A stretch of DNA of 64,000 nt from Mesorhizobium sp. B2-1-8 (GTDB taxonomy: Bacteria > Pseudomonadota > Alphaproteobacteria > Rhizobiales > Rhizobiaceae): the NCBI RefSeq assembly GCF_006442545.2, contig NZ_CP083952.1, positions 1,550,001 through 1,614,000 on the forward strand, given 5' to 3'. The first letter of the stretch is position 1. Every line of letters starts with the position of its first letter. This document shows positions 25,584 through 35,119 of this stretch, in pieces. The translations under genes were made by a program, and so were the position numbers. The notes under the pieces were generated by a model, which was given only the letters and a program-made list of their open reading frames with translations, did no database searches and was not told the DNA's origin.

Positions 25584-26693
25584 ATGAACCAGACACCGGA
25601 TCAGGCACGTCCAACCCCGCGCGCGGGCATCATGGACATAGACGCCTACGTGCCCGGCAAGAGCACGGCGCCCGCCGGTGTCGCCAAGGTCTACAAGCTG
25701 TCGTCGAATGAGAATCCGCTGGGGCCCTCGCCGAAGGCGATCGAGGCCGCGCGCGAAGTCGCCGGCAAACTCGACATCTATCCCGACGGCACCGCCAGGC
25801 GGTTGCGCGAGGCGATCGCCGAGGTGCATGGCCTCAACGCGCAGAACATCATCTGCTCGAACGGTTCCGACGAGATCCTCGGCCTGCTGGCGCAGACCTA
25901 TCTCGCACCGGGCGACGAGGCCATGTTCACCGAACACGCCTTCATGGTCTACAAGATCTACATCCAGTCGGCAGGCGCCACGCCGGTCGTGGTCAAGGAG
26001 ACCGACGAGCGCGCCGACATCGATGCGATGCTGGCAGCCGTGACGCCGCGCACGAAAATCGTGTTCCTGGCCAATCCCAACAACCCGACAGGCACCTATG
26101 TGCCGTTCCAGGAGGTGCGTCGTCTGCATGCCGGACTGCCGAAAAACGTGCTTCTGGTGCTCGACGCGGCCTATGCCGAATATGTCCGCCGCAACGACTA
26201 TGAAGCCGGCATAGAACTTGTTGGCAGCGCCGAGAACGTGGTGATGACCCGCACCTTCTCCAAGATCGGCCTTGGCGGCGCGCGCATCGGCTGGATGTAT
26301 GGTCCGATGCACATCGTCGACGCGATCAACCGCGTACGCGGGCCCTTCAACGTCAATGCGACGGCGATCGAGGCCGGCATCGCCGCGATCCGCGACCGCG
26401 CCCATGTCGAGCGCAGCGTGGCGCATAACGAGACCTGGCTCACCTGGCTGAGCCAGGAGATGACCGGGCTCGGGCTGCGCGTGACACCCAGCGTCGGCAA
26501 TTTCCTGCTCATCCATTTTCCCGACGACCAAAAGCATTCCGCAGCGGCTGCTGATGAGTATTTGACCGCGCGCGGCTATATTCTGCGGCGCGTTTCAGGC
26601 TACGGCTTTCCCAACGCGCTGCGCATGACCGTCGGCACCGAAGAGGCCAATCGCGGCGTTGTCGCCGCGCTCACGACATTTCTGAAAAGCTAG
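25584..26693 (+). CDS. hisC: Histidinol-phosphate aminotransferase
   Basis: A 369-residue class I/II PLP aminotransferase. It converts imidazole acetol phosphate to histidinol phosphate; in organisms of this type it often also acts on aromatic keto acids. The signature is around [14 protein letters not shown] (residues 37-50), NPNNPTGT and the PLP lysine in [16 protein letters not shown]. The ATG at 25584 is preferred to a TTG nine bases earlier. It lies 5 bases before tyrC, so the pair points to tyrosine/phenylalanine metabolism as well as histidine. Divergent from metX. Confidence 0.93.
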   Translation: MNQTPDQARPTPRAGIMDIDAYVPGKSTAPAGVAKVYKLSSNENPLGPSPKAIEAAREVAGKLDIYPDGTARRLREAIAEVHGLNAQNIICSNGSDEILGLLAQTYLAPGDEAMFTEHAFMVYKIYIQSAGATPVVVKETDERADIDAMLAAVTPRTKIVFLANPNNPTGTYVPFQEVRRLHAGLPKNVLLVLDAAYAEYVRRNDYEAGIELVGSAENVVMTRTFSKIGLGGARIGWMYGPMHIVDAINRVRGPFNVNATAIEAGIAAIRDRAHVERSVAHNETWLTWLSQEMTGLGLRVTPSVGNFLLIHFPDDQKHSAAAADEYLTARGYILRRVSGYGFPNALRMTVGTEEANRGVVAALTTFLKS

Positions 26694-26698
26694 AAGCC

Positions 26699-27634
26699 AT
26701 GACATCACCGATGTTCGAAAAGATCGCGCTGGTCGGCATTGGCCTGATCGGCTCGTCGCTCGCCCGCGTCATCCGCCGCGAGGGTTTGGCTCGCCATGTC
26801 GCCATCTCGACCCGCAGCGCGGCCACGCTCAAGCGAGCCGAGGAACTCGGCCTCGGCGATTTCTACACCACGGATGCCAGGGAAGCGGTGCGTGATGCCG
26901 ATCTGATCATCGTCTCGGTGCCGGTCGGTTCGTCCGGCGCGGTGGCGCAGGAAATCGCGCCGGCGCTGAAAAAAGGGGCGATCCTCACCGATGTCGGTTC
27001 GACCAAGGCCTCGGTCATCGCGCAGATGCAGCCGCATGTGCCTGATGGCGTGCATTTCATTCCCGGCCATCCGCTGGCGGGCACCGAAAAATCCGGCCCG
27101 GACGCCGGCTTCGCCGATCTGTTCGACAATCGCTGGTGCATTTTCACGCCGGTGCCGGGCACCGATCCGGAAGCGCTGGAACGGCTGTCGGAATTCTGGC
27201 GCCGCTGCGGCGCCAACATCGACACGATGGACCCGCAGCATCACGACATGACGCTCGCCATCGTCTCGCATCTGCCGCACATCATCGCCTACAATATCGT
27301 CGGCACCGCCGACGATTTGGAGTCGGTGACCAAGACGGAAGTGATCAAATATTCCGCCTCCGGTTTTCGCGACTTCACGCGTCTGGCCGCATCCGATCCG
27401 ACCATGTGGCGGGACGTGTGCCTGCACAACAAGGACGCCATCCTCGAAATGCTGGCGCGCTTCTCCGAAGACCTGGCGTTCCTGCAGCGCGCGATCCGCT
27501 GGGGCGATGGGGACAAGCTCTTCGACCTGTTCACCCGCACCCGCGCCGTGCGCCGCTCGATCATCGAGGCCGGCCAGGATATCGACGTGCCCGACTTTGG
27601 CCGCCAGGCGGTCGAGCATCCGGCAAAGAGCTAA
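26699..27634 (+). CDS. tyrC: Prephenate/arogenate dehydrogenase
   Basis: A 311-residue NAD(P)-dependent cyclohexadienyl dehydrogenase for tyrosine synthesis. The N-terminal Rossmann motif is VGIGLIGSSLARVI; downstream are LTDVGSTKASVI, FIPGHPLAGTEKSGPDAGFADLF (substrate-binding histidine and catalytic region), and HHDMTLAIVSHLPHIIAY. It is monofunctional, with no chorismate mutase or ACT domain, so feedback inhibition by tyrosine is not encoded in this polypeptide. Starts 5 bases after hisC. Its stop overlaps the convergent PfkB kinase stop by four bases. Confidence 0.94.
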   Translation: MTSPMFEKIALVGIGLIGSSLARVIRREGLARHVAISTRSAATLKRAEELGLGDFYTTDAREAVRDADLIIVSVPVGSSGAVAQEIAPALKKGAILTDVGSTKASVIAQMQPHVPDGVHFIPGHPLAGTEKSGPDAGFADLFDNRWCIFTPVPGTDPEALERLSEFWRRCGANIDTMDPQHHDMTLAIVSHLPHIIAYNIVGTADDLESVTKTEVIKYSASGFRDFTRLAASDPTMWRDVCLHNKDAILEMLARFSEDLAFLQRAIRWGDGDKLFDLFTRTRAVRRSIIEAGQDIDVPDFGRQAVEHPAKS

Positions 27635-28560
27635 GCCGTTTCAGGCCAGGTCGCTGCCATCATGGCGAGCGTCTCGGCCCGATCCGGCGCGCCCAGCCTG
27701 CCGCCGAAGCGCAGGCATTTGAGCGCGGCGGCCGCACTTGCGAAACGCAAGGCCTGCTCGACCGGCATGGCTTCCGCCAGCCCGACGGCAAAGGCGCCAT
27801 GAAAGACATCGCCGGCGGCCAGCGTGTCGACCGCCTTGATCCTCGGGGCCTCGACATGGCGGGATGATCCGGCGCTTCGATCGAACCACCAGGTACCGGC
27901 CGCGCCGCCGGTAACCGCAACGAACGCGTCGGTACGCGAGGCGAGGTCCGTGCAAGCGCTCTCCATATCCAGCGCGTGGCCGCATATGATACGGACCGCC
28001 GGCTCGGAGGCGACGATGTGCGAGGCCAGCGGCAACAATTGCTCCAGCACCGCCAGCGGCGCGGTATCGGCATCGAGGATCGCCGGACGGCCAGCGGCTC
28101 GCGCTGCCTTCAGGGCTAGTGCTGCGGCACCCGGCCAGCGCACGTCGGCCAGCACGGCGTCGAATGCCGTAACGTCGGTGAACGGCAAAGCCTCGGGATC
28201 AGCCTGCGCGCGCGTGTCGTAGAACGGCACGATGATACGCTCGCCATGCGCATCGACCAGGATCGAGGCCAGTGCCGAGCGCGCGCCGCCGACGCGGCGC
28301 ACATGGCTGCAATCGACACCCTCGGCCTCTATTCCCGCAATCAGTTGATCGCCGACCGGATCGTCGCCGGCGCTCGCCCATAGCGATACCTCGGCGCCGA
28401 GACGGTGCGCGGCACAGGCAGCGCTCGTGGCCATGCCCGAGGCGATCTGGACGCCGTCGGAGGCGATGAATTTTCCCTGATGGTTGGGCAATGTATCGAC
28501 ACGCAGGATCGTATCCAGCGTCAGCGCCCCGACACTCAGGAGCCTCACGGGTCTTGCCAT
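27631..28560 (-). CDS. PfkB/ribokinase family carbohydrate kinase
   Basis: A 309-residue kinase of the PfkB family. The N-terminal signature region is LPNHQGKFIASDGVQIASGMATSAACAAHRLGA, and the C-terminal signature with anion hole and catalytic base is DTLAAGDVFHGAFA (DTXXAGD, aspartate base near residue 253). The substrate could be a sugar, a nucleoside or a sugar acid; nothing nearby decides. No ribosome binding site precedes the ATG at 28560; instead a 15-bp perfect hairpin ends 8 bases upstream, which is odd and may limit translation unless a later start is used. Confidence 0.9.
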   Translation of the reverse strand: MARPVRLLSVGALTLDTILRVDTLPNHQGKFIASDGVQIASGMATSAACAAHRLGAEVSLWASAGDDPVGDQLIAGIEAEGVDCSHVRRVGGARSALASILVDAHGERIIVPFYDTRAQADPEALPFTDVTAFDAVLADVRWPGAAALALKAARAAGRPAILDADTAPLAVLEQLLPLASHIVASEPAVRIICGHALDMESACTDLASRTDAFVAVTGGAAGTWWFDRSAGSSRHVEAPRIKAVDTLAAGDVFHGAFAVGLAEAMPVEQALRFASAAAALKCLRFGGRLGAPDRAETLAMMAATWPETA

Positions 28561-28568
28561 GGCGCGAC

Positions 28569-28601
28569 TTGATCGGGATGACGTTTCGTCATCCCGATCA
28601 A
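28569..28601. repeat. 15-bp perfect hairpin just upstream of the PfkB kinase start
   Basis: A 15-base arm (28569-28583) and its exact inverse complement (28587-28601) flank a TTT loop. It lies between the DUF2125 gene and the kinase start. No T tract follows on the minus strand. It could terminate, stabilise or block translation. Confidence 0.9.
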
Positions 28602-28612
28602 TCTCTTTGTTG

Positions 28613-28683
28613 GAGCATGATCTCTGGACAAACGGAAACCGTTTGTCCGCGAAAACGGGTTCCCACTTTTCGGGATCATGCTC
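28613..28683. repeat. Dispersed palindromic repeat, copy after DUF2125 gene
   Basis: Ends are GAGCATGATC (28613) and GATCATGCTC (to 28683); inside is a 10-bp stem GGACAAACGG/CCGTTTGTCC at 28626-28648 with an AAA loop. It abuts the stop codon of the DUF2125 gene. Related copies are at 38253-38301 and 44873-44919. Confidence 0.85.
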
Positions 28684-29681
28684 TATTGCACCGGCTTGAT
28701 CTTGCCCAGCGGGATGAAGCCGAGCGAGGCCTTGCCCTTGACCACTTTCAGCGGCATCGCCGGTTCGCTGCCGAGCAGGGCCAAGGCGCCAAAACCCTGC
28801 TCAATCGCATTCTTCTGCTCGGGTATGGCGCCGGCAAGGATAGATGCCACGGCCTTGGGATCCTTGATCCTGATCATCAGATCGGCATCGACCAGGCCCT
28901 CGGCATCGACCGAAAGCGGGCCGGAAACGGTGACACGCGCGGTCCCCGACGACAGATCGAGGTTGCGGATTTCGATCTTTTGGCCACGCAGGCTTTTCAC
29001 CTGCGTGCCGACCAATGCGACGCCGTTCTTCAGTGTCACGTCGCCGCTGGCATCGAGCGCCGGCAGCACGCGCCCGCCGATCGCGTCGGAATCGATCTCG
29101 AGATCGCCAAAGCTGCCGACATAGTCGAGATCCCCACCATTCGGCTGCAACTGGCCTGATGCCTTGCCGGCACTGAACAGTTCGACTGGATCGGTGTCGT
29201 CGGCCGGGTCGGTCTGGCCCGACAGGCCCTCGGCCTGCAGCGCTATACGCCGCGGCAGCGGGTACCACAGTTTGACGTTGGCCTGCAGATTGTCCCAGTC
29301 GATCCAGAGCGGCATCATGCCCGGGACGGAGGTCCGGAGCGGACCGCGCAGATTGGCAACCGGCGACAAGGGCTGGACGATCTGGGCGGTGGCATTGAAA
29401 CTACCGGCCGAGGCGGCAATGTTCTTGGCATCGTCCTCATAGGCGAGGTTGTCGCAGGAGACCGCAAAGCTCAGGGGATAGCCACTGACCTGGAGGTTGG
29501 CGCAGCCGGCCTGGATACCGCTCTTGTTGAGCGTGGCAACCGTCTTGTCGGCTTCAGTCCTGACCCTGCTGGCCAGGTAGAACCAGCCGGCACTGTAAAG
29601 GGCGAATAGCACGAGGATCAACGCGGCAAGCCACCACAGGCGGCGACGGTTACCCGGTTGGCGTTCGTCACTTGACGTCAT
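28683..29681 (-). CDS. DUF2125 domain protein, inner-membrane anchored
   Basis: A 332-residue protein with an N-terminal membrane anchor (residues 15-37, RLWWLAALILVLFALYSAGWFYLA) and a large periplasmic part, DUF2125. Typical segments are GCANLQVSGYPLSFAVSCDNLAYED with two cysteines, LWIDWDNLQANVKLW and a C-terminal GKASLGFIPLGKI. The beta-rich repetitive layout resembles AsmA/YdgA-like periplasmic proteins, but no function is known. It is divergent from ChaC and upstream of the PfkB kinase; the same order near hisC-tyrC occurs in related genera. Confidence 0.88.
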   Translation of the reverse strand: MTSSDERQPGNRRRLWWLAALILVLFALYSAGWFYLASRVRTEADKTVATLNKSGIQAGCANLQVSGYPLSFAVSCDNLAYEDDAKNIAASAGSFNATAQIVQPLSPVANLRGPLRTSVPGMMPLWIDWDNLQANVKLWYPLPRRIALQAEGLSGQTDPADDTDPVELFSAGKASGQLQPNGGDLDYVGSFGDLEIDSDAIGGRVLPALDASGDVTLKNGVALVGTQVKSLRGQKIEIRNLDLSSGTARVTVSGPLSVDAEGLVDADLMIRIKDPKAVASILAGAIPEQKNAIEQGFGALALLGSEPAMPLKVVKGKASLGFIPLGKIKPVQ

Positions 29682-29815
29682 GCTTTGGCTCTCATTAACG
29701 CATGGATGGTGTGAACGGATTCTCGATTCCGAACACTAGGTAGACGGACACGGGCGGAAAAAACACCGGTTTCCGGTGCGGTGTTGCCATTCTTTTTGCA
29801 ATCAGGGGCGGTGAT

Positions 29816-30337
29816 ATGGGCGATTTTTGGGTGTTCGGCTATGGTTCGCTGATCTGGCGACCGGGTTTCGCGCATGTCGAGACACGGCGTGCCCACCTGC
29901 ATGGCTATCGCCGCTCGCTCTGCGTCTATTCCTTCGTGCACCGTGGCACGCGTCAGCGACCGGGACTGGTGCTCGGCCTCGACCATGGCGGTTCCTGCGT
30001 CGGCCTTGCCTTCCGAGTGCCCGGCGAATTGCGCGACGAGGTCATCGCCTACCTGCGCGAGCGCGAACTTGTCACCAGCGTCTATCTCGAGCGGACGCTC
30101 AAGGTTCGTCTCGACGGCGGCGGTGCGGTCGAGGCCGTGGCCTACATCGTCGACCGCAGGCATGAGCAATATGCCGGTGCGCTGGATACGGCGGATGCGG
30201 CGACCGTGGTGCGCGGCGCGGTCGGCCGATCCGGCAACAATGAGGACTATGTGTTGAGCACGCTGAAGCATCTGGAAGCGCTCGATATCCGCGACCACTG
30301 GCTGGAGGATGTGGCGCGCCGGATAGCGATCTTGTGA
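29816..30337 (+). CDS. Gamma-glutamylcyclotransferase, ChaC family
   Basis: A 173-residue ChaC-type enzyme that releases 5-oxoproline and Cys-Gly from glutathione. The substrate-binding loop VFGYGSLIWRPGF is at residues 5-17 and the catalytic glutamate lies in YLRERELVTSVYLE near residue 80. RRSLCVYSFVHRGTRQRPGLVLGLDHGGSC is also conserved. It is single and monocistronic, divergent from the DUF2125 gene. The ribosome binding site GGGGCGGTG is moderate. Together with gloB it adds to glutathione turnover in this region. Confidence 0.92.
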   Translation: MGDFWVFGYGSLIWRPGFAHVETRRAHLHGYRRSLCVYSFVHRGTRQRPGLVLGLDHGGSCVGLAFRVPGELRDEVIAYLRERELVTSVYLERTLKVRLDGGGAVEAVAYIVDRRHEQYAGALDTADAATVVRGAVGRSGNNEDYVLSTLKHLEALDIRDHWLEDVARRIAIL

Positions 30338-30456
30338 AGCGCTGGCTCTGCGGAAAAGGCGGCCAGGCCTTTGACCTCGATGCCGCAAGACCTAGCTTAG
30401 GCTCCGAACCCTAGCCTGCGGGCGCCGTCCGCCGATCCAATCCACGGAGATTAGTC

Positions 30457-31404
30457 TTGCAGAAACGCCGTCTCGGTCGCACCGACCTTTCCATCGCGCC
30501 GCTGGTTCTGGGCGGCAATGTCTTCGGCTGGACCGCTGACGAGAAAACCTCTTTCGACCTGCTCGACCGCTTCGTCGGCGCGGGCCTCAATGCCATCGAT
30601 ACGGCCGATGCGTATTCGCGTTGGGTCCCCGGCAACAAAGGCGGCGAATCGGAAACCATCATCGGCAAATGGATGAAGGATCGGGGTAACCGCGACAAGG
30701 TCGTGGTGGTCACCAAGGTCGGCTCGGACATGGGGCAGGGCCACAAGGACCTGTCCGCCGCCTATATCGAAAAGGCCGTCGACGCATCGCTGAAGCGGCT
30801 GCGGACCGAATTCATCGATCTCTATCTGTCGCACTGGCCGGATCCGACCACGCCCTACGAGGAAACGCTCGGCGCCTATGAGAAATTGCTCGCCAAGGGC
30901 AAGATCCGCCATGCCGGCTGTTCGAACCTCGATGCCGGCCAGTTGCGCGCGGCACTGGACGTGGCAAGCCTGCGCGGCCTGCCGCGCTATGAGGTGCTGC
31001 AGCCGGAATACAATCTTTACGACCGCTCTTCCTTCGATGGCCCGCTGCGCGACCTCTGCGTGGCCGAGGATATCGGCGTCATCACCTATTTCAGCCTGGC
31101 CAAGGGTTTTCTCAGCGGCAAGTACCGAACGGAAGCCGATCTCGGCCAGAGCGAGCGTGGCGAGGATGTCGGCAGCTATCTCAATCCACGCGGCATGCGC
31201 ATTCTGGCAGCGCTCGACGCCATATCGGCCCGGCATTCGGCCAAGCAGGCGGAAGTGGCGCTTGCCTGGGTTATCGCGCGGCCGGGCGTCACCGCACCGA
31301 TCGCCAGCGCCACCAAGCCGAGCCAGATGGACAGCCTGATCAAGGCGGTGTCGTTGAAGTTGAGCGCGGACGACATGGCCGAACTCGACAGAGCCAGCGC
31401 CTGA
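30457..31404 (+). CDS. Aldo/keto reductase
   Basis: A 315-residue NADPH-dependent aldo/keto reductase of the TIM-barrel family. The catalytic tetrad is visible: Asp and Tyr in AIDTADAYSRW (near residue 50), Lys in VVVTKVG and His in LYLSHWPDP. It resembles the YajO/Tas-like subgroup acting on small aldehydes and ketones. The start codon is TTG at 30457, supported by GGAG seven bases before it and by the absence of an in-frame ATG close by. Physiological substrate unknown. Confidence 0.92.
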   Translation: MQKRRLGRTDLSIAPLVLGGNVFGWTADEKTSFDLLDRFVGAGLNAIDTADAYSRWVPGNKGGESETIIGKWMKDRGNRDKVVVVTKVGSDMGQGHKDLSAAYIEKAVDASLKRLRTEFIDLYLSHWPDPTTPYEETLGAYEKLLAKGKIRHAGCSNLDAGQLRAALDVASLRGLPRYEVLQPEYNLYDRSSFDGPLRDLCVAEDIGVITYFSLAKGFLSGKYRTEADLGQSERGEDVGSYLNPRGMRILAALDAISARHSAKQAEVALAWVIARPGVTAPIASATKPSQMDSLIKAVSLKLSADDMAELDRASA

Positions 31405-31498
31405 GGCTGCCGGTAACGCGGGACGCCACGAACGTCCAAGACGATCCTCATGTCTTGCCATACCGTCCCTTCGCACAGGGGTGCAGGGCGAGGATCAG

Positions 31499-32119
31499 AT
31501 GGCCGGACCGCATGTTTCGCAGCCGGAGCTTTGGCGCCAATTGCTTGCGCTGTTGCTGGCCGCCACCGTCGTCATGGGCAGCCCGGGGCCGGCGACGATA
31601 AGCGTCACCGCCGTCGGCGCTGCCTTCGGCCTGCGCGATTCGCTGCGCTACGCCGGCGGCATTGTCCTGGGCACGACCGCCGTTCTGCTGGTCGTGGCGA
31701 CCGGGGTCATGGCGGCGCTGGCTTCGATGCCGAAGCTGGCGCCATTGCTGGTTGTCGCGTCCGCGGCCTACATACTCTACCTCGCCTTCAAGATCGCCAC
31801 CGCGCCGCCATTGGCTGCACGTGCCGCCGAGGCGTCGCGCCCGACATGGCTGGCCGGTTTTCTCCTCGCGGTGGCCAACCCGAAAGCCTACGTGGCGATC
31901 GCCGCCGTGTTCGTGGGTGCCTCGTCAGGCGATGTCGACCTCGGGCTGGGGACGAAACTGACCGTTCTCGCGGTGATGATCGTTGTCATCCACGCCGCAT
32001 GGCTTCTTGCCGGTGCGGCGTTCGCGCGCTTCCTACGCAGGCCAGTCGCCTCGCGGATAGTCAATCTGGTCTTTGCCGCGACGCTGGTGCTGACCACGGT
32101 GCTGGCTGTTTACGGCTGA
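31499..32119 (+). CDS. LysE/RhtB family translocator
   Basis: A 206-residue exporter of the LysE superfamily with about six membrane helices. The family motif GSPGPATISVTAVGAAFGLRDSLRYAGGIVLG near residue 25-55 is clear, followed by AAYILYLAFKI and FLLAVANPKAYVAIAAVF. These proteins export amino acids such as lysine, homoserine or threonine. AGGA five bases before the ATG at 31499 supports this start over a GTG at 31481. It may be transcribed alone; substrate cannot be deduced. Confidence 0.9.
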   Translation: MAGPHVSQPELWRQLLALLLAATVVMGSPGPATISVTAVGAAFGLRDSLRYAGGIVLGTTAVLLVVATGVMAALASMPKLAPLLVVASAAYILYLAFKIATAPPLAARAAEASRPTWLAGFLLAVANPKAYVAIAAVFVGASSGDVDLGLGTKLTVLAVMIVVIHAAWLLAGAAFARFLRRPVASRIVNLVFAATLVLTTVLAVYG

Positions 32120-32138
32120 TTGCCTGGCCGGAGAGCCT

Positions 32139-32927
32139 TCAGGCCTTCGTGCCCAGCTCCCGAAGCCGCTTGATCGCCGTTGGCGGCAGGGCCGGCGGGT
32201 TGGGCGCCCGCGATGCCTCGACGAGAAGCTGGTCACAGGCGGCTTCCGTCTCGCCGATCAGCCGCGCCATGAACTCTTCCTTGCCCAGACCCGGCGGTAT
32301 GGGCGGCAGGAAGCGTGCCTTGATGGTCCCGGGATAGCGCAGGAACTTGCGGCGCGGCCAATAGAGGCCGGCGACATGGGCGACCGGCACGACCGGAACG
32401 CCAAGCTGCGTGTAGATTTCGACGATGCCGTATTTGTAGGCCGGCTCGTCGCCCGGTGCCCGGCGCGTGCCTTCGGGATAGATGATCAACTGGCGCGGGT
32501 TGCGCGCCATCTCTTCCCTGGTCGCGGCGACCACGGCCTTCAGCGCCTTGGAGCGGCTGCCGCGATCAACCGGGATCATGCGCATCTTCAAGATGTACCA
32601 GCCGAAGAACGGGATCCAGGTCAGCTCGCGCTTCAGGATGTAAAGCGGGTCCTGGAGGAACGGGAAGAAGGCGATCGCGTCCCAGAACGATTGGTGCTTG
32701 GGCGCCAGGATGAAGGAGCCCTCGGGCAGGTTTTCCTGTCCGGTGATGTCGTTCTTTATGCCGGCGATCTTGTCATAGAGCCACATCGAGGTGCGCGACC
32801 AGAATTTCGGCACGAACCAGGCGCGGTGACGGGGCGAAAGGAAATAGTACGGGGTCCAGAGGATCATCTGGACGATCAGATTGACGTAGAAGACGAAATT
32901 GAACGCCAGCGATCTGACATAGAGCAT
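32139..32927 (-). CDS. plsC: 1-acyl-sn-glycerol-3-phosphate acyltransferase (PlsC-like)
   Basis: A 262-residue lysophospholipid acyltransferase. The N-terminal hydrophobic segment anchors it to the inner membrane. The catalytic HX4D motif is KHQSFWD near residue 77, and the substrate-binding motif is YPEGTRR near 150, preceded by RMIPVDRGSRS. It would make phosphatidic acid from lysophosphatidic acid. No ribosome binding site is visible before the ATG at 32927. The gene is convergent with LysE and in the same direction as the LysR gene upstream on the minus strand. Confidence 0.92.
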   Translation of the reverse strand: MLYVRSLAFNFVFYVNLIVQMILWTPYYFLSPRHRAWFVPKFWSRTSMWLYDKIAGIKNDITGQENLPEGSFILAPKHQSFWDAIAFFPFLQDPLYILKRELTWIPFFGWYILKMRMIPVDRGSRSKALKAVVAATREEMARNPRQLIIYPEGTRRAPGDEPAYKYGIVEIYTQLGVPVVPVAHVAGLYWPRRKFLRYPGTIKARFLPPIPPGLGKEEFMARLIGETEAACDQLLVEASRAPNPPALPPTAIKRLRELGTKA

Positions 32928-33004
32928 GGGGGAGGTCCGGTGAGGAAGTGTGCGTTGGTTACACCAAGCGCAGGGAAAAAGGAAACGGTGCGATGCTGCC
33001 CGTT

Positions 33005-33913
33005 CTACCAGGTCGCCTGCGCCAGGCGTTCCCTCAGGCGCGGGGCGGCGAAGTCGAGGAAGGCGCGCAATTTCACCGGCAGCCGGCCCTGGCCCGCATG
33101 CACCAGGCTAACCGGCCAAGGCTCGGGTTCGAAATCCCCGAGCACGGGGCGCAGTGTTCCTGATCGTATGGCGGCGACGATCTGGTAGGAAAGCACCCGG
33201 GTCAACCCGACCCCGGCGATCGCCGCATCGATCGCCGCCTCGGCGGTGTTGACCCGGAGCCTTGAGCGGACCGGCACGACAAAATCAGCCTTGTCCACCG
33301 TGAAGGTCCAGGCGGCAAGCGAGCCAAGACCCTCGAAGGTGATGCATCTGTGTGTCTCGAGCTCTCCCGGGATCCGTGGAATGCCGTGCGCGGCCAGATA
33401 GGCCGGGCTTGCGCAGACGACATGACCGATCGAGCCGACCCTGATGGCGACCATGCGCGAATCCGGCAGCCTGCCGATGCGGACGGCGAGGTCGATATGG
33501 TCCTCGGCCAACTGGCTTATCCTGTCACCGAGCGTGAGCCGGATATCCACCAGGGGAAAGGCGGCGAGGAACTCGGTGACAACGGGCAACACGTGAAGGC
33601 GGCCGAAGACGATCGGCGCGGTGATGATCAGTTCTCCCGTCGGGGCGCTGTATTCGCCGCCGGCGGTGCGTTCGGCGTCGCCGACCTCTTCGAGAATGCG
33701 GCGGCAGGCAGCGAGATAGGCATGGCCCGCGTCGGTCAGTGTCAGCCGCCGCGTCGAGCGGTTCAACAGGCGTGTCTTCAGGTGGCGCTCCAGCTCGGAG
33801 ACCTTGCGGCTGACCGTTGCCAGCGGAACGTCCGAACGGCGCGCGGCGGCGGAAAGGCTGCCGCCTTCCGCTGCCGCGACGAAAAGGGACATGGCTTCGA
33901 GACGATCCATCAT
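33005..33913 (-). CDS. LysR family transcriptional regulator
   Basis: A 302-residue LysR regulator of the AaeR/DhcR-like group. The winged helix is at residues 1-60 (MSLFVAAAEGGSLSAAARRSDVPLATVSRKVSELERHLKTRLLNRSTRRLTLTDAG is the classic pattern, cited here by its parts SLSAAARR and TVSRKVSELE), and the effector-binding domain follows from about residue 90. It is divergent from the carboxymuconolactone decarboxylase gene at 34012, with 98 bases between, so it very likely regulates that operon. The start may be one codon later at 33910. Confidence 0.93.
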   Translation of the reverse strand: MMDRLEAMSLFVAAAEGGSLSAAARRSDVPLATVSRKVSELERHLKTRLLNRSTRRLTLTDAGHAYLAACRRILEEVGDAERTAGGEYSAPTGELIITAPIVFGRLHVLPVVTEFLAAFPLVDIRLTLGDRISQLAEDHIDLAVRIGRLPDSRMVAIRVGSIGHVVCASPAYLAAHGIPRIPGELETHRCITFEGLGSLAAWTFTVDKADFVVPVRSRLRVNTAEAAIDAAIAGVGLTRVLSYQIVAAIRSGTLRPVLGDFEPEPWPVSLVHAGQGRLPVKLRAFLDFAAPRLRERLAQATW

Positions 33914-34011
33914 TTCTTCCAGAAAATGGAAGGGTTGATTGCAAATATGGCATCTACATCCGCAACATGGAAGGCTGCATATGGGCGTGGTACCTCAACA
34001 AGGAGATCTTC

Positions 34012-34563
34012 ATGCCCCGCATTGCCACGCCTTCGTCCATCGCAGCCGCTCCCGCCGCCTCGCAGCCCATGCTGCAGGCGGTGGAAAAACAGCTTGGTGT
34101 CGTGCCGAACCTGTTTCGGATGGTCGCCAACAGTCCGGCCGCGCTGGAAGGCTATCTCGGCATGATGGGAGCCTTGGCCAAGGGCCGGCTTCCAGCGCCG
34201 ACCCGCGAGCGCATCGCGCTGGCGATCGCTGAGATCAATGGCTGCAACTACTGTCTTTCCGCCCACACCTATCTCGGTAAAAACCTTGCAAGGCTCGACG
34301 ATGCCGAGATGATCGCCAACCGCCATGGCGGCTCCTCGGATCCCAAGGCAGCCGCGGCGGTGCGTTTTGCCGCCAGGGTTGCGCAAAGCCGCGGGCATGT
34401 CGGCCAAGAGGATCTCGCCGCTGTCAGGCTCGCGGGCTATGACGACGGGGAGATCATCGAGATCGTCCAGCATGTCGCCCTGAACGTCTGGACCAACTAT
34501 ATCAACGAGGTTGCACAGACGGAGATCGATTTTCCGGTTGTTTCCGCGCGCGATGCTGCCTGA
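34012..34563 (+). CDS. Carboxymuconolactone decarboxylase family protein (AhpD-like)
   Basis: A 183-residue AhpD/CMD-fold protein of the peroxidase-related type. The active-site CXXC is in [18 protein letters not shown] near residue 80, with a proton-relay histidine after it, so thiol-dependent peroxide or alkyl hydroperoxide chemistry is likely. The ATG at 34012 is marked by a perfect AAGGAG eight bases upstream. It heads a three-gene operon with a SnoaL-like and a PNPOx-like protein and is divergent from a LysR regulator. Substrate unknown. Confidence 0.92.
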   Translation: MPRIATPSSIAAAPAASQPMLQAVEKQLGVVPNLFRMVANSPAALEGYLGMMGALAKGRLPAPTRERIALAIAEINGCNYCLSAHTYLGKNLARLDDAEMIANRHGGSSDPKAAAAVRFAARVAQSRGHVGQEDLAAVRLAGYDDGEIIEIVQHVALNVWTNYINEVAQTEIDFPVVSARDAA

Positions 34564-34624
34564 ATCCGGAAAGGGGGCGGCGGTGCCCGCCGGCCCCAAC
34601 CCTTCATGCCGCAGAGGAGATCCC

Positions 34625-35095
34625 ATGTCTGATAGCCGCCCGCCGCTTCCCCCCTTCACCGCCGAGACGTCAGCGCAGAAAGCGCGCATGGCGGAGGATG
34701 CCTGGAACTCGCGCGATCCGGCGCGGGTGGCGCTCGCCTATACGGCGGACAGCCGTTGGCGCAACCGGGCCGAGTTCCTGCAGGGGCGCGATGCGATCCA
34801 GGCGTTCCTGACGCGCAAATGGACACGCGAGCTCGACTATCGGCTGATCAAGGAGGTCTGGGCCTTTCACGGCAATCGCATCGCGGTGCGCTTCGCCTAT
34901 GAATGGCGCGACGACAGCGGCTCATGGTTCCGCAGTCATGGCAACGAGAACTGGGAATTCGACGAGCACGGGCTGATGCGCCTGCGCATTGCCAGCATCA
35001 ACGACCTGCCGATCGCCGAGGCCGAGCGCAAATATCACTGGCCGCTCGGCCGGCGGCCGGACGACCATCCGACGTTGTCGGAGCTCGGCCTTTAG
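34625..35095 (+). CDS. SnoaL-like DUF1348 family protein (NTF2 fold)
   Basis: A 156-residue protein of the DUF1348 family, an NTF2/SnoaL-like cone fold. Key segments are [43 protein letters not shown] and the C-terminal [15 protein letters not shown]. The fold often binds hydrophobic small molecules or acts as an isomerase or hydratase. It is the middle gene of the operon, 61 bases after the CMD gene and 24 before the PNPOx-like gene. The start at 34625 follows GGAG. Confidence 0.9.
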   Translation: MSDSRPPLPPFTAETSAQKARMAEDAWNSRDPARVALAYTADSRWRNRAEFLQGRDAIQAFLTRKWTRELDYRLIKEVWAFHGNRIAVRFAYEWRDDSGSWFRSHGNENWEFDEHGLMRLRIASINDLPIAEAERKYHWPLGRRPDDHPTLSELGL

Positions 35096-35119
35096 GAACG
35101 TTCACGCAAGGAGGTTTCG

